A stretch of 11,101 nucleotides of DNA from Pseudomonadota bacterium (GTDB taxonomy: Bacteria > Myxococcota_A > UBA796 > SXON01). The notes below the pieces were generated by a model that saw only the letters and a program-made list of their open reading frames with translations, searched no databases and was not told where the DNA came from. This document shows positions 1 through 7,202 of this stretch, piece by piece. Position numbers and translations under genes: made by a program. The stretch is taken from contig SXOM01000194.1 of the NCBI GenBank assembly GCA_005776735.1, forward strand, positions 1-11,101, written 5' to 3'. Position 1 is the first letter of the stretch. The number at the start of each line of letters is the position of its first letter.

Positions 1-1272
1 AACGTCGGCTGCATCCCGAGCAAGGCGCTCATCACCGCGGGCAAGCGCGTCGAGGAGATCGCCCACGCCGGCGCGATGGGCATCGAGGTCCCCGGCGCGC
101 CGGTCGTCAACATGCCGAAGTTGCAGGCGTGGAAAGGCAGCGTGGTGAACAAGCTCACCAGCGGCGTACGTACGCTCCTGAAGGCCAACAAGGTCGACAT
201 GATGGTCGGCGCGGCGAAGTTCGTCGGCCCCCGCGCGCTCGAGGTGCAGACCGCCGAAGGGCCGGTGCGCGTCGAGGCCGACCACGTCGTCATCGCGGTC
301 GGCAGCCGGCCGATCGAGATCCCCGGCTTCTCCTTCAAGGACGCCCGCATCCTCGACAGCACCAAGGCCCTGGCGCTCCAGGAGGTCCCCAAGCGCCTGG
401 CCGTGATCGGCGGCGGCTACATCGGCCTGGAGATGGGCATGATGTACGCCAAGCTCGGCAGCGCGGTCACGGTGGTCGAAGCGGCCGACCAGGTGCTCCC
501 CGGCTTCGACGCCGACGCGGTCAAGGTCATCGAGCGGAAGCTCAAGAAGGACAAGGTCGCGGTGTTCACCAAGGCCAAGGCCCTCGGCTGGGAAGAGGGC
601 GACGGGGGCGCGGTCCTCCACTACGAGACGGCGGCGGGCAAGCAGTCGGTCGAGGTCGACCACATCCTCGTCACCGTCGGCCGCCGCCCCAACACCGACA
701 CCTGCAACCTCGAAGCCACCGGCGTCGCGATGGAGGGTCGTTTCGTCAAGACCGACTCGCAGCTCAAGACCAGCGTGCCCGGGATGTACGCCATCGGGGA
801 CTGCACCACCGGGCTGATGCTCGCGCACAAGGCCAGCCACGAGGGCGAGGTCTGCGCCGAGGTCATCGCCGGCCACCACGCCCACAACGTCGCCAAGACC
901 GTGCCCGCCGTGGTGTTCACCGACCCCGAGATCGCCACCGCCGGGCTGATGGAGCACGAAGCCAAGGCCAAGGGGTTCACGGTGAAGGTGGGCAAGGTCC
1001 CGTTCGCCGCGATCGGCCGCGCGCTCACCACCAACGAGACCGACGGGTTCATCAAGGTGATCCTCGACGCCAAGAACGACCGCGTGCTCGGCGTCACGAT
1101 CATCGGTCCGCACGCGAGCGACCTCATCAGCGAAGCGGCGCTCGCGGTCGAGATGGACTGCGAAGCGCTCGACATCGGGCTCACGATCCACCCCCACCCG
1201 ACGCTCGGCGAAGGGGTGATGGAGGCCGCCAAGGCGGCGCTCGGGTGCGCCATCCACGTGGTGAACGCCTGA
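1..1272 (+). CDS. lpdA: Dihydrolipoyl dehydrogenase (E3), 5'-truncated by window edge
   Basis: This is the FAD-dependent pyridine nucleotide-disulfide oxidoreductase that reoxidises the lipoyl group of 2-oxoacid dehydrogenase or glycine cleavage complexes with NAD+, in the cytoplasm. The frame is open from base 1 and begins at NVGCIPSK, which holds the second redox Cys of the family CLNxGCIPSK motif. The first Cys and the N-terminal FAD Rossmann motif lie upstream of the window. About 423 residues are visible, against roughly 465-480 for the family. Seen in order are the NAD-binding GGGYIGLEMG (about 408-437), the second FAD motif AIGDC (about 790-804), and the dimerisation domain ending in HPHPTLGEGVMEA (about 1192-1230), which carries the His-Glu active-site pair typical of true lipoamide dehydrogenases rather than mercuric or glutathione reductases. 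An ATG at 76 is internal and is not the true start. The downstream gene overlaps its 3' end. Confidence 0.95.
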   Translation, partial: NVGCIPSKALITAGKRVEEIAHAGAMGIEVPGAPVVNMPKLQAWKGSVVNKLTSGVRTLLKANKVDMMVGAAKFVGPRALEVQTAEGPVRVEADHVVIAVGSRPIEIPGFSFKDARILDSTKALALQEVPKRLAVIGGGYIGLEMGMMYAKLGSAVTVVEAADQVLPGFDADAVKVIERKLKKDKVAVFTKAKALGWEEGDGGAVLHYETAAGKQSVEVDHILVTVGRRPNTDTCNLEATGVAMEGRFVKTDSQLKTSVPGMYAIGDCTTGLMLAHKASHEGEVCAEVIAGHHAHNVAKTVPAVVFTDPEIATAGLMEHEAKAKGFTVKVGKVPFAAIGRALTTNETDGFIKVILDAKNDRVLGVTIIGPHASDLISEAALAVEMDCEALDIGLTIHPHPTLGEGVMEAAKAALGCAIHVVNA

Positions 1273-2486
1273 GCCCGGGCGTCGCGCTCCCCCTCGCCCG
1301 CGCCGCGTGGATGGCGGCGCAAGGCCTGGCTGCGCCCGCTGCCGGCGAGGTCGACGTGGCCTCGCTCGTGGCGAACACCGGCTGGCTGCGCACGCTCGGC
1401 GGCGCCGAGGCCTACCTCGCCGTGAACGCCCGCGCGCCCGGGCTGTCGGTGGCGACGGTCAACACCGCCTTGGCCTCCGGTGCGCTCCGCGCCCTCCCCA
1501 GCGCGCGCGGTTGCCTGTACGCACTGCCCGGCGCCCACGCGGGGCTCGCCCTGCGATTCGCCGCTTCGCTCGCCCGTAAGCGCACCGTCCGGGACCTGGA
1601 GAAGGTGGGCGTCGACGCGGTGGAGCAGGCGCAGGTGGCCGCGGCGGTCGTGGCGGCGCTCGCCGCGGGCCCGCTCGGCACCGACGGCTTGCGGGCGGCG
1701 CTCAAGGGCCAGCTCCGCACCCTGGGCGAGCTGGGCAAGAAGCACGGGATCGCCTCGCCGCTCCCCCCGGTGGTCCGCCTGTTGGAGTTCGACGGTCGGG
1801 TCGCCCGCCGCATCGCCGCCGGCCTCGACGAAGACCGGTACCTGTGGTCGCTGCCCGACGCCGACGTCTTCGCCGGCACCCCCGACGAGGACGACGCCGT
1901 CGGCCTCGCCGCCGCCCTTCTCCGGGTGTGGTTGCCCCACGCCGGCCCCGCCACGCTCGACGAGTTCGCCGAGTGGTCGGGCGCCGGCAAGCGGGACTGC
2001 CGCGCCGCCGCCGAGCGGGTGGGCGTCGAATGGTGGGAGGTCGAGGAGCTCGGCCCGGCGATGGTCCTGGCCGGCACGCCGATCCCCGCCGCGCCCGTGC
2101 CGGAGGACCACGTCGTGTTCCTCGGCAGCCTCGACAACTACACCGCCAACCGTGCGGCCGCGCGCTTCATGGTCGCGCGCGAGGACTGGTCCCGCCGGAC
2201 CACCAACTTCGGCGCGCGGGGCGAGCCGCCGACCTTCGCCGACGCCCGCTGGGCCAGTCAGCGCCACATCGTCCGGGGCGGAGTGATCGTGGGCACCTGG
2301 GAGTACGACCCCGACGCGCAGATCGTGCGTTGGGGCACCTGGCGGACGCACGATCGGCTCCCCGAGATGCAGGCCCACGCCGAGCGGGTCGGCGCGCTGC
2401 TGCGCGACGAGGTGGGCCACGGGCTGGTCTTCAGCCTCGACTCCGCCGCCGAGCAGCGCAAGCGCCTCGCGACGATCCCCCCCTGA
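1245..2486 (+). CDS. Winged-helix DNA-binding protein, AlkZ/YcaQ-like (HTH_42) superfamily, catalytic motif absent
   Basis: The protein resembles the winged-helix family that includes the AlkZ/YcaQ DNA glycosylases, which unhook interstrand crosslinks. Supporting features are the N-terminal ARAAWMAAQGL block (ARRLALAAQGL-like), the ATLDEFAEWSG segment of a winged helix in the middle, and the C-terminal GGVIVGTWEYD strand pair. The length (about 413 aa) fits the family. In active members a Gln-x-Gln/Asp motif follows the first helix; aligning on the following AYLAV shows Arg-Thr-Leu instead (1389-1397), so glycosylase activity is doubtful. The start is uncertain. ATG 1311 would cut into the conserved N-terminal block, so I prefer GTG 1245, which overlaps lpdA by 28 nt. 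A CTG at 1269 overlapping the lpdA stop is a third option. No strong Shine-Dalgarno separates them. Tight coupling to lpdA suggests co-transcription, not shared function. Confidence 0.75.
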   Translation: MRHPRGERLSPGVALPLARAAWMAAQGLAAPAAGEVDVASLVANTGWLRTLGGAEAYLAVNARAPGLSVATVNTALASGALRALPSARGCLYALPGAHAGLALRFAASLARKRTVRDLEKVGVDAVEQAQVAAAVVAALAAGPLGTDGLRAALKGQLRTLGELGKKHGIASPLPPVVRLLEFDGRVARRIAAGLDEDRYLWSLPDADVFAGTPDEDDAVGLAAALLRVWLPHAGPATLDEFAEWSGAGKRDCRAAAERVGVEWWEVEELGPAMVLAGTPIPAAPVPEDHVVFLGSLDNYTANRAAARFMVAREDWSRRTTNFGARGEPPTFADARWASQRHIVRGGVIVGTWEYDPDAQIVRWGTWRTHDRLPEMQAHAERVGALLRDEVGHGLVFSLDSAAEQRKRLATIPP

Positions 2487-2581
2487 GTGAGGGTGGCGGG
2501 CGCGCCGCGACCGGCAGGAAGCGGGCCGAGTCCGGCGCGCGCCCGGGCGCGACCGGGGCCCCGCCGCGTTAGCCGCCGGGG
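2487..2581. other. Intergenic gap with a 14-bp perfect palindrome
   Basis: This is the only sizeable gap in the left plus-strand cluster. It contains CGCGCCCGGGCGCG (2538-2551), a perfect 14-bp palindrome. It could form a short GC stem but has no following T-run, so a classical Rho-independent terminator is not supported. The next start codon (ATG 2582) is directly preceded by GGGG, a poor and too close ribosome site. I see no convincing -35/-10 pair. Confidence 0.3.
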
Positions 2582-3940
2582 ATGAAAGCCGACGTGCATG
2601 TCGTCACCCCCGAAGGCTGGCTCAGCCGGGGCGAAGCCTACGTCCGGGGCGACGGCGCACAGCTCGCGGTCTTCGGCGGGATCCCGGGTGAAGCGGTCAA
2701 GGCGCGGGTCTTCGGCCGCAGCGGGCGCCAGGTTCGTGCCCGGGCACTGGCCGTGGCTGACCGCCCCCACCCTCAGCGGGTCACGCCGCCGTGCGACAAG
2801 TGGGGCCCGTGCGGCGGTTGCCCGTGGATGCACCTGAGCACCCGCGGCCAGTACGACGCCCACGAGTCGTTGTGGGCCCAGGCCGCGCAGGAGGCCGGGA
2901 TCGTGCTCCCACCGGGGCCGCTGCACCGCTTCGAGGGGCCCGTCTCCGAGGTGCGCGTGGTGTGGGGGCTCTCCGACCATGGCTCCCCGCGGATCGGGGT
3001 CCCCGCGCGCGAGGGGCGGGGGCTCGTGGCCATCCCCGAGTGCCAGAAGTTGTCGGCGCCGGTGCGGTCGTTCATGGCGGCGGCGGCGGCGTCGTTGCGG
3101 GCGGCGGAGCTGTGGCCCGAAGGGACGATCCAGGGCCTCCGCGCCCGCGAGGTCGGCGGCGAGGTGCTCGTCGGGGTGCGCCTCCCGCGCTTCATGCCGC
3201 AGGTCGCCGCGTGGGCCCCCACCCTCGCGAGCACGCTCACCGAGCTCCGGGGCGTGGTCCTGGAGTTCCCGGTCGAAGAAGACAAGGCGGGCCTCGGGTG
3301 GCAGAAGGTGTACGGGCAGGACCACCTGGAGTGGACCGTCGGCGGCCTGCGCGTACGCGTCGGCACCGAGGAGCACCTGCCCCGCCACCTCGGCGCGTGG
3401 GGTGCGCTGATCGAAGCGGCGCCCCGGATGCTCGAGGTGGCCGAGGGCGACGCCGTGCTCGATCTCGGCGCCCACGTCGGCGCCCGCGCGGCCGCGCTCG
3501 CGCGCGCGGCGGGCTGGGCGTACGGTGTGGAGACCGACGAGCGCGCGTGCCTGCGGGCGCAGGAGAACGCCGCCACCAACCGCGTGGCCGCCGAGTTCAG
3601 CTCGTTCAGTTGGCCCGAGGCCATCGAAGACGTCGCCCCGCGCTTCGCCGGGCGCCGACCGCTGGTGTGGATCGACACCGGCCGCAAGGAGCTCGGTGCG
3701 CGCGTGGTCGACGCGGTGCGCGGGCTCGACCCCCGCCGGGTGGCGCTCCAGGGCAGCAACCCGCACGCGTTGGCGCGCGAGGTCGCGCGGTGGTTGGGCC
3801 TCGGCTTCGTGCTCGTGCGGATGGAACGCTGGGACGTCGACCCCAACTCGCCGTTCTCCGAGGCGGTCGTGGTGCTCGCGTCGCCGGACCAGTCCGCGCC
3901 TGCCCTGCGCGCACCTCGCCGCAAGATCGCGCGTCAGTAG
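2582..3940 (+). CDS. TrmA/RlmD-family Fe-S RNA m5U methyltransferase homologue with degenerate active site
   Basis: The 452-aa protein has the RlmD (RumA) domain order. An N-terminal TRAM-like beta domain (about 1-60) is followed by an Fe-S cluster motif with Cys71, Cys77 and Cys80 (CDKWGPCGGC) and Cys154 (IPECQKL), then a C-terminal class I SAM fold (about 285-435). Family members methylate uridines in rRNA or tRNA through a Cys nucleophile. Several catalytic landmarks are altered here. The SAM-binding DLYCGVGT region reads DLGAHVGA (294-301). DPPRKG reads DTGRKE (365-370). The nucleophile motif SCNP reads GSNP, with Ser392 at 3755-3757. The FFQVN motif before the SAM domain reads roughly EHLPRHL. 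The Cys-to-Ser change can come from one base, but the other changes show long divergence rather than a single mutation or frameshift. It may be an RNA-binding pseudoenzyme or have a new activity. Its stop overlaps the stop of the convergent gene. Confidence 0.82.
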   Translation: MKADVHVVTPEGWLSRGEAYVRGDGAQLAVFGGIPGEAVKARVFGRSGRQVRARALAVADRPHPQRVTPPCDKWGPCGGCPWMHLSTRGQYDAHESLWAQAAQEAGIVLPPGPLHRFEGPVSEVRVVWGLSDHGSPRIGVPAREGRGLVAIPECQKLSAPVRSFMAAAAASLRAAELWPEGTIQGLRAREVGGEVLVGVRLPRFMPQVAAWAPTLASTLTELRGVVLEFPVEEDKAGLGWQKVYGQDHLEWTVGGLRVRVGTEEHLPRHLGAWGALIEAAPRMLEVAEGDAVLDLGAHVGARAAALARAAGWAYGVETDERACLRAQENAATNRVAAEFSSFSWPEAIEDVAPRFAGRRPLVWIDTGRKELGARVVDAVRGLDPRRVALQGSNPHALAREVARWLGLGFVLVRMERWDVDPNSPFSEAVVVLASPDQSAPALRAPRRKIARQ

Positions 3941-5475
3941 AGCGCGTACACCCGCACGGCTTCGTCTTCCGCGAGCACGGTGGCATGGGCCTTGAGCGCC
4001 CGCATCGACGTCTGGAACGTGGCCTCGATCGGCACGCCGTGGTGGGTCACGACGTAGCGGACCTGCTCCTCCTGGGCGATGCGCACCACGTCGGCCCACT
4101 CCGCGCGGCGGTCCACCACCTTGCGACACGCCGCGAGCACGCGCAGGCCCGCGCGGTTCATGCCGCTGTTGAGCGACGCGGTGAGCGGGTGGCCGTGCAC
4201 GGACTGCTCGTAGAGCCGCGTGCGCGCAAACCCCGCCGGCAGGCTCACCGCCGCCCCTTCGGGGGCCGCGGCGAGGGCGGTGAGCGCGGCGGTCGGCACG
4301 GCCGGGCTCAGCGCGGGGAGGCCCCGCGCGGGCGACAACGACAAGGTCTCGGCGAGGACCAGCGGCGCGAGCCACCCCGGGGCCCGGTCGGCCAGGAGCC
4401 CGAGCGCCAACGGGGCCAGCGTGGCGATCCGATACACCAACGACAACCCGGCGAAGCCCGGCAGCCCCTCGAGCGCCGCGAACGGGAGCGGCAACGACCG
4501 CCCGTGCCAGGCCACCGGCCCCCCGCCGACGACGAGCACCGGGCCCATCGCCAGGAGCAGGCACGCCGCCACCGCCAACCACAACGCGGGGCGGCGGCCG
4601 CGCCAGAGCGCGAGCACCACGAGGACCACGCCCAGGTAGGCGGTATGCACCAGGTCGCTCGCGTTCTGCTCCAGGCGGGAGAAGTCCGGGGAGCGGAAGT
4701 CGCCCGGTGTCCAGAAGATGCGCGGGTCGGCGGCGCCGAGGGTGCGACGCAAGCGGGCCAACGACTCGGGCGTCTTGAGGTCGACGAGGCTGTCCGGGGC
4801 GGCAGCGAGCGCATGGTAGGCGTAGGCCACCGGGAGGCACAGCGCCGCGCCGACGAACAACGCCGGCCACAAGCGCCGCCCGCCCCGCTCGCACAGCGCC
4901 AACGCCCCCACCAGCACGAAGGCGCCGATGCCCGCGTACCAGCCGCCCCCGAGCGCCGCGAGCGCCAGCGCCACCCCCGCCGCGAGCACCCGCCCCACGC
5001 CGCCTTCGAGCGCACGCACCCCGAGCCACGCCGCCAGCGGCAACCACGCCACCGCAGCCGCTTCGGACGAGCCGTTCTGCAGGTGGGACAGCACGATCGG
5101 CGACGCGGCGTACGCCACCCCCGCGATCCACCCCCGGCCGCCGAGCGCCCGCCCGGCCGCGTCGGCGAACCACGCGCCGAGCGCCAGGTGCACGAGCACC
5201 GTCACCGAGTACGCCAATGCGGGCCCCCCCGCGAGCGTGAGCGGCGCGGCGAGCGCGGCGTTGAGCGGATCGGCGACGAGGATGCGCCCGCCCGCGGGGT
5301 GGTTCAAGAGCGCGGTCTGCACCGGGAAGTGCCCGTCGCGGAGGCCCTCGGCCACAAACCAGTACGACCACAACGCGTTGTGCACGTCGGTGCGGGCGCC
5401 GCCGACCACCGTGCGCCCGGGGTCGAGCACCAGCGGCCACGTGACCACGCCGGCGAGCGCCGTGTAGGCCGCCAC
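3934..5475 (-). CDS. Polytopic membrane protein, GT-C glycosyltransferase/YfhO-like (putative)
   Basis: The protein (about 513 aa) has roughly ten hydrophobic segments followed by a soluble C-terminal tail. The N-terminal segment ending in VVTWPLVLDPG leads into a first extracytoplasmic loop, GGARTDVHNALWSYW. Its acidic residue sits where GT-C enzymes that use polyprenyl-linked sugars carry their catalytic Asp. Later HLQNGSSEAAAVAWLPL, and a C-terminal QVRYVVTHHGVP...VRVYALY segment, resemble large lipid-linked glycosyltransferase or YfhO-type membrane proteins. The assignment is by architecture, not by an exact family signature. The start is uncertain: GTG 5475 is the conventional choice, while CTG at 5517 overlapping the upstream TGA would add 14 residues with Arg that would favour an N-in topology. 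It is the last gene of the TldD/TldE operon and ends tail-to-tail with the methyltransferase homologue. Confidence 0.72.
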   Translation of the reverse strand: MAAYTALAGVVTWPLVLDPGRTVVGGARTDVHNALWSYWFVAEGLRDGHFPVQTALLNHPAGGRILVADPLNAALAAPLTLAGGPALAYSVTVLVHLALGAWFADAAGRALGGRGWIAGVAYAASPIVLSHLQNGSSEAAAVAWLPLAAWLGVRALEGGVGRVLAAGVALALAALGGGWYAGIGAFVLVGALALCERGGRRLWPALFVGAALCLPVAYAYHALAAAPDSLVDLKTPESLARLRRTLGAADPRIFWTPGDFRSPDFSRLEQNASDLVHTAYLGVVLVVLALWRGRRPALWLAVAACLLLAMGPVLVVGGGPVAWHGRSLPLPFAALEGLPGFAGLSLVYRIATLAPLALGLLADRAPGWLAPLVLAETLSLSPARGLPALSPAVPTAALTALAAAPEGAAVSLPAGFARTRLYEQSVHGHPLTASLNSGMNRAGLRVLAACRKVVDRRAEWADVVRIAQEEQVRYVVTHHGVPIEATFQTSMRALKAHATVLAEDEAVRVYALY

Positions 5476-5513
5476 CCGCAGCGCGGCGAGCGCGCGCGCG
5501 CGGCCCGCGCCGG

Positions 5514-7202
5514 TCAGGGCGACGCCCGCCGGATGTCCAGGGCGCGCGGCTCGCCGGCGTCGGCAGGGTCGAGCTCGACTTCGGACACCAGCACCGACGG
5601 GACGTCCCAGGTGGTCGGCACGCCGCCGGTGGTCCCGATGGTGTAGCGCGCGGGCCCGGGCGGGCCGTCGAGCATGTCCACGGGCCCCTCGCCGGGGGCC
5701 GCGGCGACGATGTCGCGCAACAGCCGGCGGTCGACGCCGACGAAGCGGAGGTTGCGCGTCGGGGTGCACTCTCCGTTGGCCGCGAGCAGGCACGCTTCGT
5801 ACGGCATCGTGAGGCCGGCCATCGGCCCTTCGCCCTGCACCGCCACCTCGAGCTGTTGCTGGAGGGCCGGCGGCATCAGGCGCCGGATCACGAGCACCCG
5901 ATCGTGGCCCACCGACCGCGCCAGGCCCAACGCACGCGTGCGCAGCGCCTTGGCGCTGATCACCTGCTTCGGCGCCACCCGCACGTACCCCGGGAGCGCC
6001 CCCCGACGATCGCTCCCCAGCGCCCGTCCGTGGCCGGTGGACGCGGTCCGCTCCTTGCCGGGGATGCGGGACATCAAGACGTCGCGCACCACGCCGTCCA
6101 CCACCAGGTCGACCCGGCGCGGCGTGACCGCCTCGTGGTCGACCTCGTACTCGCCGGCGGCGCCGGTGCGCGTGCTCGGGTCGTCCCACACGCGCCAACC
6201 TTCGGGCAAGAGCCGCCGCCCGACGCGCGCGAGCGGCGCCGAGCCGGACTTGAACAAGCTCGACTCGGAGCTCTCCTCGGGGCGCGTCCCCACCAGCTCG
6301 GGCGCGAGGAGCTGGCTGAACAGCTCCGCCGCCGCGGCGCCCTCGAAGAGCACCGGCCCCAACCACGGCTCCGGCGACGGCGTGGCCGCCGCGGCGAGGA
6401 GCGCCTGGGCCATGTTCCGGGTTTCGGCGACCATGGTGTCGGCGTCCGGCAGCGAGGTGGCGTCGCGGCCTACCCACCAGCGGGCGTCGCGCACCTCGGC
6501 CCCGTCGGGGCGACGCACGACCGCCTCCACGCGCACGACCACGTTGCCGGTCGCCATCCACGCGCGGGTGCCCGCGCTGTCGACCCGGAGCCGCCACCCG
6601 TGCCAGTCGCGCACTTCGGCGGCGGCGGACTCGACGCCCACCGGCGACGCGGCGTCGGACAGGCGCCGCGCGAGGTCGTCGGTCTGTTCGGCGGTGTAGC
6701 CGTCGCCGCCGTGGGGCCCGGCCGGGCGCACGACGGGCGGGACCACCTGGTAGTCGGGCGGGGGCGGCTCCTGCAGGCTCTTGCGCGCGGCGAGCTTCCG
6801 CGAGAGCGTCTCCACCGCGTTCTTGTAGGCCACGTCGGTCGCGAGCCACACCTCGCGCCGCAGCGCGAGCGCGTCGTCCTCGACCGGCAGTCGCCGGGTG
6901 GTGACCCCGTCCGGCTCGCCGAAGCCGGAGTAGTTGCTCGAGTCGACCGTGGCGTCGCCGACGCGCACCTCGGCGCGCACCAGCCGGAACGGGCCGTGTT
7001 GGGTGCGGTACAGCGCGCCGTCCTCGGCAGCGGACTCGTGGACCGTGCCGTCGAGCGCGTCGTAGATGACCAACCATGGCGGGGGCGCGTCGGGCAGGCG
7101 GAGCGCGGACGCACGCACGAGCTCGGCCTCCAACGCCGGCTGGAGCGTGGCGCTGGCGGGGGCGACCGGCGCAGCGAGCGCCATGGCGATGCAGAGGATC
7201 AT
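5514..7202 (-). CDS. Exported TldE/PmbA-like protein lacking the metal-binding motif
   Basis: This 562-aa protein belongs to the TldD/PmbA (peptidase U62) superfamily as the non-catalytic, TldE-like partner. Aligned with the neighbouring TldD-like protein, GPVLFEGAAAAELFSQLLAP (282-301) matches GPAILRGRAAGVFFHEIFGH, so the HExxxH metal site is replaced by Ser296, Gln297 and Pro301. Both proteins also share a PPWLVIY/PAYFVAY N-terminal block and a DVLMSR/SFLMSR core block. In E. coli, TldE forms a heterodimer with TldD and lacks zinc ligands. The N-terminus (MILCIAMALAAPVAPASA) looks like a short signal peptide, with likely cleavage after ASA near residue 18, though it lacks the usual basic n-region. 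A downstream ATG (residue 7) is possible. ATG 7202 overlaps the upstream TGA as ATGA, so translation is probably coupled. A long acidic and proline-rich insertion lies at 106-165. Confidence 0.85.
   Translation of the reverse strand: MILCIAMALAAPVAPASATLQPALEAELVRASALRLPDAPPPWLVIYDALDGTVHESAAEDGALYRTQHGPFRLVRAEVRVGDATVDSSNYSGFGEPDGVTTRRLPVEDDALALRREVWLATDVAYKNAVETLSRKLAARKSLQEPPPPDYQVVPPVVRPAGPHGGDGYTAEQTDDLARRLSDAASPVGVESAAAEVRDWHGWRLRVDSAGTRAWMATGNVVVRVEAVVRRPDGAEVRDARWWVGRDATSLPDADTMVAETRNMAQALLAAAATPSPEPWLGPVLFEGAAAAELFSQLLAPELVGTRPEESSESSLFKSGSAPLARVGRRLLPEGWRVWDDPSTRTGAAGEYEVDHEAVTPRRVDLVVDGVVRDVLMSRIPGKERTASTGHGRALGSDRRGALPGYVRVAPKQVISAKALRTRALGLARSVGHDRVLVIRRLMPPALQQQLEVAVQGEGPMAGLTMPYEACLLAANGECTPTRNLRFVGVDRRLLRDIVAAAPGEGPVDMLDGPPGPARYTIGTTGGVPTTWDVPSVLVSEVELDPADAGEPRALDIRRASP

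Noticed and set aside
129..1244. Upstream extension of the winged-helix frame through lpdA
   Set aside because: The extension is out of frame with lpdA and reads as low-complexity Arg/Gly-rich sequence. The recognisable protein begins only near the lpdA stop.
1269..1272. CTGA junctions at 1269-1272 and 5514-5517 as evidence for recurrent CTG starts
   Set aside because: In GC-rich genes the last codon usually ends in C, so a TGA stop is preceded by C by default and CTGA arises without meaning. CTG starts remain possible but the pattern is not evidence for them.
3755..3757. Ser392 in place of Cys as a simple sequencing error
   Set aside because: A single A-for-T error would explain the codon, but the DPPRKG, SAM-loop and FFQVN motifs are independently altered, so divergence is the better explanation.
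2258..5440. Very long minus-strand open frame antisense to the methyltransferase and across the membrane gene
   Set aside because: Its translation is Arg/Pro/Ala-rich with no domain, and it runs antisense or out of frame to genes with clear family motifs. Such open frames are expected where GC bias removes stop codons.
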